Positions 1-5,698 of a DNA stretch of 6,080 nucleotides are shown piece by piece. The stretch is from Propionibacteriaceae bacterium (GTDB lineage Bacteria > Actinomycetota > Actinomycetes > Propionibacteriales > Propionibacteriaceae). The stretch spans positions 1 to 6,080 of the forward strand of contig WRJP01000107.1 in NCBI GenBank assembly GCA_009778535.1. Direction: 5' to 3'. Every line of letters begins with the position of its first letter. The first letter of the stretch is position 1. The translations under genes were made by a program, and so were the position numbers. Under the pieces are notes generated by a model that saw nothing but the letters and a program-made list of their open reading frames with translations, was not told the origin of the DNA and ran no database searches.

Positions 1-1180
1 CCACGGGATGCAGTCCGCCAGCAGCCAGCCCTGCCGCCGAAGTCACGGCATGCTGCTCCGCAATGCCGACATCGAAGCAGCGATCGGGGAAATATTTTGC
101 GAATTTGCCAAGACCGGCAGGATGGAGCATCGCTGCCGATATCGCTACAACTTTGTCATTTGTTGCGCCGATGCGCGCCAACTCGTCCTCAAACGCCTGT
201 GTCCAGCCCCGTTCGATGCCGCTGTCCAGCGGCTCACCTGTAGCTTCATCTATTCGTCCAATAACATGGAAATGATCTTCTTCAGCGTTTTCGGCCAAGT
301 GGTAGCCGTGTCCTTTTGCAGTGATGCAATGAACGATCACCGTGCCCTTGAATCGCTTTGCCTGCGCCAACGCGTTTTCGATGGCTTTCAGATCGTGCCC
401 ATTGATCGGGCCGATATATTTCAGTCCTAGGTCTGAGAACATTCCCTGCGGAGCAAGCACATCCTTCATGCCAGCCTTAAGGCCATGTAACAACCCGTAT
501 ACCGGTTGCCCAATCAGCGGCAGTTCGCGCACTCGCTGTCTGAACCAGCGCAGCAGCCGTTCGTAGCGACGGTCAGTTCGGATTGCACTGATCTGCTTGC
601 CCAGTCCAGAAAGCTGCGTGGCGACGCCTCCCACGGTCGGAGTATAGGAGCGTCCGTTGTCATTTATCACAATGACGATTCGTAAATCATCACCGTCAGC
701 AATGTTGTTCATCGCCTCCCAGGTCATGCCGCCGGTCAGCGCCCCATCCCCAACAACTGGCACCACGTAGTTCTTATTTTTTGCCAGTTTGTTTGCTTTT
801 GCCATGCCCTCCGCCCACGACAGGGCAGTTGAGGCATGTGAATTCTCTACCCAGTCGTGTTCAGATTCGACTCGGCTGGGATACCCTGACAAGCCGTCAT
901 GCTGACGCAGCGTTTCGAAAAGGTCGCGACGGCCTGTGAGGATTTTGTGTACATAACTTTGATGTCCAGTGTCGAAGATGATGGCATCATTTGGTGAATC
1001 AAATGACCGATGCAGCGCCAAGGTGAGTTCTACTACCCCCAGATTCGACCCTAAGTGACCGCCAGTGCGGCTGACATTAGTAATCAAGAAAGCACGTATC
1101 TGGTCGGCAAGCTCATTCAATTGTTCGGGGTTCAAGCCGCGTAAATCCGCTGGAGTGTTGATCGTGTCAAGTAAGGCCAC
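1..1180 (-). CDS. dxs: 1-deoxy-D-xylulose-5-phosphate synthase, N-terminal part (runs off left edge)
   Basis: DXS condenses pyruvate and glyceraldehyde 3-phosphate, with thiamine diphosphate (TPP) and Mg, to 1-deoxy-D-xylulose 5-phosphate. This is the first step of the MEP isoprenoid pathway, and the enzyme is cytosolic. Reading the minus strand from 1180 gives MALLDTINTPADLRGLNPEQ, a typical DXS start. Conserved DXS blocks follow in one frame: GGHLGSNLGVVE with His42, TGHQSYVHK with His73, the TPP/Mg motif GDGALTGG at residues 144-151 (Asp145), YIGPINGHD, and GIAEQHAV with the catalytic Glu375. About 393 of the usual ~620-640 residues are present; the C-terminal transketolase domain lies outside the window. 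The start is GTG at 1180: an in-frame TAG lies 12 nt upstream and no better start follows. No Shine-Dalgarno precedes it. It is divergent from the solute-binding protein gene. Identification is secure; leaderless initiation is inference. Confidence 0.96.
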   Translation of the reverse strand, partial: MALLDTINTPADLRGLNPEQLNELADQIRAFLITNVSRTGGHLGSNLGVVELTLALHRSFDSPNDAIIFDTGHQSYVHKILTGRRDLFETLRQHDGLSGYPSRVESEHDWVENSHASTALSWAEGMAKANKLAKNKNYVVPVVGDGALTGGMTWEAMNNIADGDDLRIVIVINDNGRSYTPTVGGVATQLSGLGKQISAIRTDRRYERLLRWFRQRVRELPLIGQPVYGLLHGLKAGMKDVLAPQGMFSDLGLKYIGPINGHDLKAIENALAQAKRFKGTVIVHCITAKGHGYHLAENAEEDHFHVIGRIDEATGEPLDSGIERGWTQAFEDELARIGATNDKVVAISAAMLHPAGLGKFAKYFPDRCFDVGIAEQHAVTSAAGLAAGGLHPV

Positions 1181-1186
1181 GATCTG

Positions 1187-1215
1187 AGTCTACGACGATG
1201 CAAAAACTTTCTGAA
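1187..1215 (-). promoter_or_regulatory. Candidate dxs promoter, leaderless type
   Basis: On the minus strand a -35-like TTCAGA (1210-1215) and a -10-like TAGACT (1187-1192, fitting the actinobacterial TANNNT pattern) are separated by 17 bp. Only 6 bp separate the -10 box from the GTG start at 1180, so transcription would begin at or next to the start codon. This agrees with the lack of any ribosome binding site. Each box matches the sigma-70 consensus at 4 of 6 positions, so the call rests mainly on spacing. Confidence 0.4.
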
Positions 1216-1273
1216 GTGTCGGCTGGGGAGTTTCTGCTAGGTCTGGAGGAATCCTTTACCCAGCGGTGTCGTC

Positions 1274-1303
1274 TTAACGTTCTGGCTTGGGCACAGGTAG
1301 TAT
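1274..1303 (+). promoter_or_regulatory. Candidate promoter for the solute-binding protein gene
   Basis: TTAACG (1274-1279) and TAGTAT (1298-1303) are 18 bp apart and each matches 4 of 6 consensus positions. The site would give a leader of about 50 nt before the GTG at 1359. An alternative -10 box is GATAAT at 1317-1322, which matches better but has no -35 partner. The rest of the 178 bp between the two divergent genes shows no long palindrome that would clearly mark an operator. Confidence 0.25.
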
Positions 1304-1358
1304 GCTCCACCGCAGAGATAATGGTTATTACGCCTTGATGACATCGAAAGAAGGAACC

Positions 1359-2684
1359 GTGAAGAAATTCATAGCCCTGACACTTGCGGCACTATTAGCA
1401 ATCGGAACAGCGGCATGCACCGGCAGCACCAGCGGCAGCAAGAGCACTCCAGGGCAGGCCAGTTCAGGCAGCGGGTATTTCTTGAATTCCGATCCTGAAC
1501 TGAAAATGATTTTCAACCAGATTGTCGCAGAGTATCGCGCAGAAACTGGTGTCGACATTGCCGTGACGACTGCCGCAGAAGGTACGTATGAACAAACGCT
1601 AACCGCAGAGCTGTCAAAAGAGCGACCTCCGACAATTTTCCAAGTGAGCGGCCCAACGGGGTTTGCGAAATGGAAGGATAGCATGACTGACATCACGGGC
1701 TCTGATCTGCATTCCCACATGATCGACCCAACACTGGCAATCACTTACAACAACAGAGCCTACGGCATTCCCTTGACCGTTGCGGGGTATGGCATCATCT
1801 ACAACGATACGATCATGAAGGCATATTTCGCACTCTCAGATAAGGCGGTTTCCTTTTCGGCAGCGACAGAAATCAATAGCTTTGCCAAGTTGAAGCAAGT
1901 CGTTGAGGACATGACGAAGCATTCGGCACAGTTAGGTATCGATGGCGTTTTTTCCGGAACCACACTGCGGCCAGAACAGTTGGTAAATGTTCCATTCCAC
2001 TATGAGTTCAAAGCCAGCAATGTTGACTTGAAGCAGGGAGCTCCAAAGGAAGTGTCTTTTGAATACAACTTGGGGTTTCAGGGGTTTTTCGATCTGTTGC
2101 AGCAAAACTCCACACTTGAGTCCGGAACGTCAGATTCGTTAACGTCTAGTGAATCGTTAGCGGAATTCGCTACTGGTAAGTCAGCGATGGTGGTTGGCGG
2201 AAACTGGGATTGGGAACAGATTGCATACGCTGTTGACAGCAAAGTAAAAGCTGATGATGTTCACATTATGCCGCTCTACATGGGTATCGACGGGGAAGAA
2301 ACCCAGGGGCTATGTATCGGCAGTGAGAGGTACTTTGCCATTAACGCACTTGCTTCCGAAGAAGACAAGCGCGCATCGCTGGATTTCCTTTACTGGTTAG
2401 TTTCTTCACCGACTGGCAAGGACTATCTGACGACTAGGTTGATCTCTATTTCACCATTCGATACTTTCAGCGCCGAAGAAGGTCTGAAAGACCCGCTCTC
2501 AATCCAAGTGAGTGAAAAGATCACAACCGGTGGGATCAATAACGTCCCTTGGGTTTACCCAGGATTTCCAGTTCCAAACTTCAAGAAGAACCTCGGCGCC
2601 GCCCTTTCGTCCTACGCCCAAGGCGACTCCGGTTGGGACACCGTTACCCAAACCGTCGTCTCCGCTTGGCAAGCTCAGCCTTAA
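1359..2684 (+). CDS. Family-1 extracellular solute-binding lipoprotein of a sugar-type ABC transporter
   Basis: This 441-aa protein would capture a sugar or oligosaccharide outside the cell and deliver it to an ABC permease. GTG at 1359 is preferred as start because purine-rich GAAAGAAGGA (1346-1355) lies just before it; in-frame ATG at 1338 and 1287 lack such a site. Residues 1-19 form a lipoprotein signal (KK, then FIALTLAALLAIG, then TAA before Cys20). A Ser/Gly/Thr-rich linker follows to about residue 43. The mature part has the family layout: FNQIVAEYRAETGVDI, then a YGIPLTVAGYGIIYND hinge block, EFATGKSAMVVGGNWDWEQI, MPLYMGIDGEETQGLCIGSE, and a C-terminal NLGAALSSYAQGDSGWDTV helix region. 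The middle and C-terminal blocks resemble family-1 proteins seen in bifidobacteria and Firmicutes. The ligand cannot be told. No permease or ATPase gene follows: an IS begins 37 bp after the stop. Family assignment is firm; transport partners are unknown. Confidence 0.92.
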   Translation: MKKFIALTLAALLAIGTAACTGSTSGSKSTPGQASSGSGYFLNSDPELKMIFNQIVAEYRAETGVDIAVTTAAEGTYEQTLTAELSKERPPTIFQVSGPTGFAKWKDSMTDITGSDLHSHMIDPTLAITYNNRAYGIPLTVAGYGIIYNDTIMKAYFALSDKAVSFSAATEINSFAKLKQVVEDMTKHSAQLGIDGVFSGTTLRPEQLVNVPFHYEFKASNVDLKQGAPKEVSFEYNLGFQGFFDLLQQNSTLESGTSDSLTSSESLAEFATGKSAMVVGGNWDWEQIAYAVDSKVKADDVHIMPLYMGIDGEETQGLCIGSERYFAINALASEEDKRASLDFLYWLVSSPTGKDYLTTRLISISPFDTFSAEEGLKDPLSIQVSEKITTGGINNVPWVYPGFPVPNFKKNLGAALSSYAQGDSGWDTVTQTVVSAWQAQP

Positions 2685-2720
2685 GACTGTCATAAAGACC
2701 GAAATAAGACAAGAAGCCGA

Positions 2721-2783
2721 GTTGACTCATCGTTAATGCCCGCGTAGCGGGGGTCGTTGACTCATGTGAAAATGCCCGGATGG
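2721..2783 (+). repeat. Left IS end: two tandem motif copies
   Basis: The outer copy at 2721-2742 reads GTTGACTCAT, four variable bases, then AATGCCCG. The inner copy at 2756-2778 reads GTTGACTCAT, GTGA, AAATGCCCG, and lies within the longer 30-bp inverted repeat 2754-2783. The two copies are in the same orientation, 35 bp apart. They are probably the transposase binding sites of this end. Both copies also contain TTGACT, which resembles a -35 box pointing into the element, but no good -10 box lies at the right distance. Confidence 0.85.
2739..2751 (+). other. Small GC-rich hairpin between the left-end repeats
   Basis: CCCGC (2739-2743) and GCGGG (2747-2751) can pair as a five-base stem with a GTA loop. 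The stem overlaps the inner edge of the outer repeat. The matching spacer at the right end (4056-4066) has no such structure. Because it lies upstream of the transposase start, it could weaken transcripts reading in from the neighbouring gene, a role hairpins play in some other IS elements. It is short, so this is only a possibility. Confidence 0.4.
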
Positions 2784-2809
2784 GTCAGCCTTGTGTGATG
2801 GAGTTAACG

Positions 2810-4078
2810 ATGAGGCAACGTAAGGCTGTTTTGGCTGGCCAGGTGAAGCGTTGGCGGAAAGCTACTAAGGCTGAGAAGTCTGTGATTTTGGATCATATTG
2901 TTGCGGTCAATGGGTGGCATCGTGACCATGCTAGGAAAATGATGCGGCTAGCAGTGGCAGGGGTCGATGTGAACTCCCCGCGTAAGAAACGGGCACCAGT
3001 TCACCGTTACAGCCAAGAAGTCATAGATGCACTCGTGGTGTGTTGGGCAGTGTTAGATGGACCTAGTGGAAAAATTTTACAACCAGCCCTACCAGCATTA
3101 GTTCCAAGACTTATCGCTTGTGGTGATCTTGACTGCACCCCAAATGTCGAAACTCAACTACTTGCGATAAGTGCAGCCACGATAGATCGCCGGTTGAAAC
3201 CGTACCGGACAGGTTTAGCAGGCTCGTTGAAACCTCGATCGTTAACCAGACCCGGTAGCTTGTTGAAATCATCAATTCCGTTGAAAACCTGGCATGAATG
3301 GGATGATCGAATCCCTGGTTTCATCGAGATTGACCTAGTCGGACATGATGGTGGTGACAATAATGGCGAGTTTCATTTCAGCTTGGATGCTGTCGATGTA
3401 GCCACCGGATGGACAGAAACAATAAGCGTGAAATCCAAAGGTGAACGTATCATCACCCAAGCGATCAGCGATCTACGTTTACTGTTTCCGTTTCCAATAT
3501 TAGGTATCCATTCAGATAACGGCAGCGAGTTCATAAACTGGCACCTGCTGCACTGGTGTGAAAACAATCAAGTAACTTTCACTCGTGGCCGTGCGAACCA
3601 TTCCAACGACCAGGCACACATTGAACAACGTAACTGGACACGGGTACGCCGTAACGTGGGCTACTACCGCTACGACACGCCACGAGAACTAGCACTCCTC
3701 AACCAGCTATGGCCACTCGTATCGGTGTTAACGAATCTGTACACACCCCAACAACGCCTACAATCAAAAACTCGCCAAGGCGCGAAAGTCACGAAAATCT
3801 ACGACACCCCAGCCAGTCCCGCGACCCGGCTACTACGCGACCACCCGGGCAGTATCAACACCACCGACACGAAACTCCTCCAACAACAACTAGCCCAAAC
3901 CAACCCAGCCCAACTACGCCGCGATATTGACCTGATCCAACGAAACCTACTCGAACTCGCCCGCCGCCGTGGCGCCACCACCCGACGTGCTAAACGCAAC
4001 CACATCTACCTATCAAAAACCAAAACCATCCGGGCATCTTCACATGAGTCAACGAATCAAACCAAACGGGCAATTTGA
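2810..4078 (+). CDS. DDE transposase (rve / integrase catalytic core)
   Basis: This 422-aa enzyme would cut and join the IS ends. ATG at 2810 is chosen because GGAG (2800-2803) sits 6 nt before it; in-frame ATGs at 2798 and 2780 lack a site, and 2780 lies inside the inverted repeat. The N-terminus has a helix-turn-helix-like region (about residues 27-46, LDHIVAVNGWHRDHARKMMR) for DNA binding. The catalytic core shows Asp175 in EIDLVGHDGG, Asp236 in HSDNGSEF and Glu272 in NDQAHIEQRNW, giving a DD35E spacing. Family-typical blocks PGSLLKSSIPLKTWHEWD, DVATGWTE and NVGYYRYDTPRELALLNQLW are present. The C-terminus is Arg-rich and basic. All catalytic residues are present with no frameshift. The stop codon lies inside the right outer repeat. 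Strand composition changes sharply from G/T-rich at the 5' end to A/C-rich at the 3' end. Confidence 0.95.
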   Translation: MRQRKAVLAGQVKRWRKATKAEKSVILDHIVAVNGWHRDHARKMMRLAVAGVDVNSPRKKRAPVHRYSQEVIDALVVCWAVLDGPSGKILQPALPALVPRLIACGDLDCTPNVETQLLAISAATIDRRLKPYRTGLAGSLKPRSLTRPGSLLKSSIPLKTWHEWDDRIPGFIEIDLVGHDGGDNNGEFHFSLDAVDVATGWTETISVKSKGERIITQAISDLRLLFPFPILGIHSDNGSEFINWHLLHWCENNQVTFTRGRANHSNDQAHIEQRNWTRVRRNVGYYRYDTPRELALLNQLWPLVSVLTNLYTPQQRLQSKTRQGAKVTKIYDTPASPATRLLRDHPGSINTTDTKLLQQQLAQTNPAQLRRDIDLIQRNLLELARRRGATTRRAKRNHIYLSKTKTIRASSHESTNQTKRAI

Positions 4079-4089
4079 CATGAGTCCAT
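4026..4089 (-). repeat. Right IS end: two tandem motif copies, inverted relative to the left end
   Basis: Read on the minus strand, the outer copy (4067-4089) is ATGGACTCAT, GTCA, AATTGCCCG, and the inner 30-bp repeat (4026-4055) matches the left inner repeat at 29 of 30 positions. The centres of the copies are spaced as at the left end, so both ends present two same-orientation sites. The transposase stop codon at 4076-4078 falls within the outer copy, so the coding region runs through the inner copy. Confidence 0.85.
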
Positions 4090-4100
4090 AGGAGCGAGCT

Positions 4101-4280
4101 GTGATTTTTTACGCTGGGTGCGGGTCACTCATAGGTTGGAAACTGCTAAGCGCCGGTCTGTTCCAATCAGAGGCACCCACAATGTCTGAGCCGGACAGGT
4201 TTCAGTACACCAGCATGCTGCTGGCAGCAACCAGTGAGAGGTTGTATAAACTCTATGGTTGTGAGTTTTCTTTTGTATGA
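4101..4280 (+). CDS. Possible small ORF (59 aa) overlapping the cysS start
   Basis: GTG at 4101 is preceded by AGGAG (4090-4094) at 6 nt spacing, directly outside the IS. The frame stays open for 59 codons to TGA at 4278-4280 and overlaps the start of cysS by 26 nt in another frame. An internal ATG at 4182 in the same frame also has a site, AGAGG (4169-4173), at 8 nt, giving a 32-aa alternative. The product begins with a mildly hydrophobic stretch (IFYAGCGSLIGWKLL) and contains two Cys residues. I do not recognise it. It could be a leader peptide for cysS, the remnant of a gene cut by the IS, or chance. The frame has a TAG at 4089-4091, so it does not continue into the IS. Confidence 0.25.
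   Translation: MIFYAGCGSLIGWKLLSAGLFQSEAPTMSEPDRFQYTSMLLAATSERLYKLYGCEFSFV
4115..4179 (+). other. Potential RNA fold in the cysS upstream region
   Basis: TGGGTGC (4115-4121) is complementary to GCACCCA (4173-4179). Nested inside, GGTTGGAA (4134-4141) can pair with TTCCAATC (4161-4168) with one G-U pair. If transcribed, this would be a two-part stem that draws in part of the AGAGG site before ATG 4182. No run of T follows it, so it is not a classic terminator, and no T-box consensus is present. A regulatory role is speculative. Confidence 0.2.
4221..4250 (+). promoter_or_regulatory. Candidate cysS promoter
   Basis: CTGGCA (4221-4226, 4 of 6) and TATAAA (4245-4250, 5 of 6) are 18 bp apart. 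The -10 box ends only 4 bp before ATG 4255 and 10 bp before GTG 4261. Transcription would therefore start at or within a few bases of the translation start, giving a leaderless message. No Shine-Dalgarno lies at a useful distance from either start. The -35 box overlaps a short inverted repeat, TGCTG-CTGG-CAGCA (4216-4229), and a 10-bp palindrome CAGCATGCTG sits at 4211-4220. Confidence 0.4.
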
Positions 4281-5676
4281 CAGCGTGCAGCGGCAGATTG
4301 TTCCTTTTGAGCCGACGAACCCTGGAGTGTGTTCGATTTATCATTGCGGGCTCACTGTGCAAGCTGCGCCACATCTGGGACATCTCCGCAAAGAAGTGAT
4401 CTTCGACGTACTGCGGCGCTGGCTCACGCATATCGGATATGAGGTGAAGATCGTCGCAAACGTCACCGATATTGACGACAAAATCCTGCGGAAATCCGCA
4501 GAGCAAGGCATTGATTGGTATGCCTTGGCGTATCACTTTGAGCTTGAGTTACACAAGGCGTATGCGGCACTTGGCTGCACCCCTCCCGCCTATGAGCCGA
4601 GAGCCACCGGCCACATTCCGGAAATGATTGAACTCATCACAGCGATCATCGCAAACGGTCATGGATATCTCGCCGAAGACGGCTCCGGGGACGTCTATTT
4701 CGACGTGCGCTCTTGGCCGAGCTACGGCACGCTTTCGGGACAGCAGCTCGCGGACATGCTACCGGCCGATGATGCACCGGCATTCGGTAAACGTGACCCG
4801 CGTGACTTTGCACTATGGAAGGGTTACAAACCTGAAGAACCGCTAACTGCGTCGTGGGATTCGCCGTGGGGGCGCGGCCGTCCCGGGTGGCACATCGAAT
4901 GTTCGGCGATGGCCGGAAAATATTTGGGGGCTACTTTTGATATTCACGGCGGCGGTATGGATTTGAAGTTTCCCCATCATGAGAACGAAATGGCACAGGC
5001 GCAGGCCGGAGGCCGCCCGTTTGCGAAATATTGGATGCATAACGGTCTGCTCACTATGGCTGGCGAAAAAATGAGCAAGTCTTTGGGGAACACAGCGGCT
5101 GTGACCGAAGTAGTGAAGCGTTTCCCGCCAAGAGCGGTGCGATTCTATCTCCTGGCTCCGCACTACCGTTCCACAGTGGAACTGTCAGACTCGGCATTGG
5201 GCGAAGCCAGCGCGCAGTTGAACCGACTGGATGCCTTTTTGAACAGAGGCTGCGAAGCCTTTCCACAGGTCGCGGCAGGCGAAATCCCCGTCGAGTTCTG
5301 CGATGCGATGAACAACGATCTGGGCACGCCAGCAGCAGTAGCGGTGCTGTTCGGTCTAATTCGAGCCGGAAATCACGCCCTCGATGTCGGAGATGCCGAT
5401 ACTGCACGTCAGGCATTGACGCAGGTACTCGCCATGATCGAAGTTTTGGGACTGAATCCAAACGACCCGGTTTGGGATGGTTCAAATCCAGCGCATAGCG
5501 CAGCTAACGAGTTGAAACCGATTCTTGGCGGGCTTGTTGAGGAATTACTGAGCCAGCGTCAGCAGGCAAAAGAACGTAAAGACTTTGCAGCTGCCGATGG
5601 CATCAGAGCCGCCCTTACCCAGTTGGGTTTCAAAGTTGAAGATACCAAGGACGGAGCCCGCTGGTCGCTAGAGTGA
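4255..5676 (+). CDS. cysS: Cysteinyl-tRNA synthetase
   Basis: This class I synthetase activates cysteine with ATP and charges tRNA-Cys in the cytosol. The protein of 473 aa has the usual length. The nucleotide-binding HIGH motif is HLGH at residues 40-43 within CGLTVQAAPHLGHLR, and KMSKS is intact at 272-276. The four zinc ligands expected for CysRS are Cys31, Cys216 (WHIECSAMAG), His241 and Glu245 (FPHHENEMA). Other family blocks are NVTDIDDKIL, GDVYFDVRSWPSYG, KRDPRDFALWKG and GRGRPGWH. The C-terminal FAAADGIRAALTQLGFKVED is typical of CysRS. The related ligase MshC is shorter (about 410 aa) and lacks this C-terminal region. ATG 4255 is chosen over GTG 4234 and GTG 4261; GTG 4261 would give MSFLLYDS, which lines up better with E. 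coli CysRS, so the start is uncertain by two codons. It is convergent with the next gene, 22 bp between stops and no terminator hairpin visible. Confidence 0.96.
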   Translation: MVVSFLLYDSVQRQIVPFEPTNPGVCSIYHCGLTVQAAPHLGHLRKEVIFDVLRRWLTHIGYEVKIVANVTDIDDKILRKSAEQGIDWYALAYHFELELHKAYAALGCTPPAYEPRATGHIPEMIELITAIIANGHGYLAEDGSGDVYFDVRSWPSYGTLSGQQLADMLPADDAPAFGKRDPRDFALWKGYKPEEPLTASWDSPWGRGRPGWHIECSAMAGKYLGATFDIHGGGMDLKFPHHENEMAQAQAGGRPFAKYWMHNGLLTMAGEKMSKSLGNTAAVTEVVKRFPPRAVRFYLLAPHYRSTVELSDSALGEASAQLNRLDAFLNRGCEAFPQVAAGEIPVEFCDAMNNDLGTPAAVAVLFGLIRAGNHALDVGDADTARQALTQVLAMIEVLGLNPNDPVWDGSNPAHSAANELKPILGGLVEELLSQRQQAKERKDFAAADGIRAALTQLGFKVEDTKDGARWSLE

Positions 5677-5698
5677 TCAGCTCGACACGGCAAGGAAA

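Larger units (their letters stand above)
2722..4088 (+). mobile_element. Complete insertion sequence with DD35E transposase and doubled terminal repeats
   Basis: The element is about 1.37 kb with one transposase gene filling nearly all of it. Its ends are inverted copies of each other. Each end has an outer motif with GACTCAT and TGCCCG and an inner, better conserved 30-bp repeat (2754-2783 against 4026-4055, one mismatch). The boundaries are set where the outer repeats stop matching (TTGACTCAT left, TGGACTCAT on the complementary strand right), so they may be off by a few bases. No direct target duplication is visible at these edges. The transposase resembles rve-fold (IS481/IS1202/ISNCY-like) enzymes; the exact IS family is not determined. 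The reading frame is intact, so the copy could be active. Confidence 0.88.

Noticed and set aside
8..566. Plus-strand open frames opposite dxs
   Set aside because: The minus strand encodes conserved DXS motifs throughout this stretch, so these are shadows.
2685..2715. dif-like XerC/XerD site next to the IS (CATAA at 2691-2695 resembling half of a dif arm)
   Set aside because: Only one half-site resembles the consensus; the second arm does not match, and the distance to the IS is about 25 bp.
2714..4100. CGAG at 2718-2721 and 4095-4098 as a target-site duplication
   Set aside because: A four-base match is likely by chance, and it would place the right end 6 bp beyond the repeat but the left end exactly on it.
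4091..4110. Possible rho-independent terminator: AGCGAGCT followed by TTTTTT
   Set aside because: The stem would be only three base pairs with a two-base loop, far too weak to be a terminator.
4111..4135. T-box-like GGGTGCGGGTCACTC before cysS
   Set aside because: It lacks the conserved T-box core (GGGTGGNACC) and no specifier-loop structure can be recognised, despite the attractive position before a tRNA synthetase gene.
4130..4180. Possible tRNA gene around GGTTGGAA...TTCCAATC
   Set aside because: There is no GGTTCGA T-loop, acceptor stem or anticodon arm in the expected arrangement.
4129..5485. Minus-strand open frames opposite cysS (4129-4536, 4843-5163, 5054-5485)
   Set aside because: They are antisense shadows of a clearly coding CysRS frame and their translations show no recognisable domains.
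4255..5676. MshC (mycothiol ligase) instead of CysRS
   Set aside because: The length of 473 aa and the C-terminal helical region (FAAADGIRAALTQLGFKVED) fit CysRS; MshC is shorter and lacks this end.
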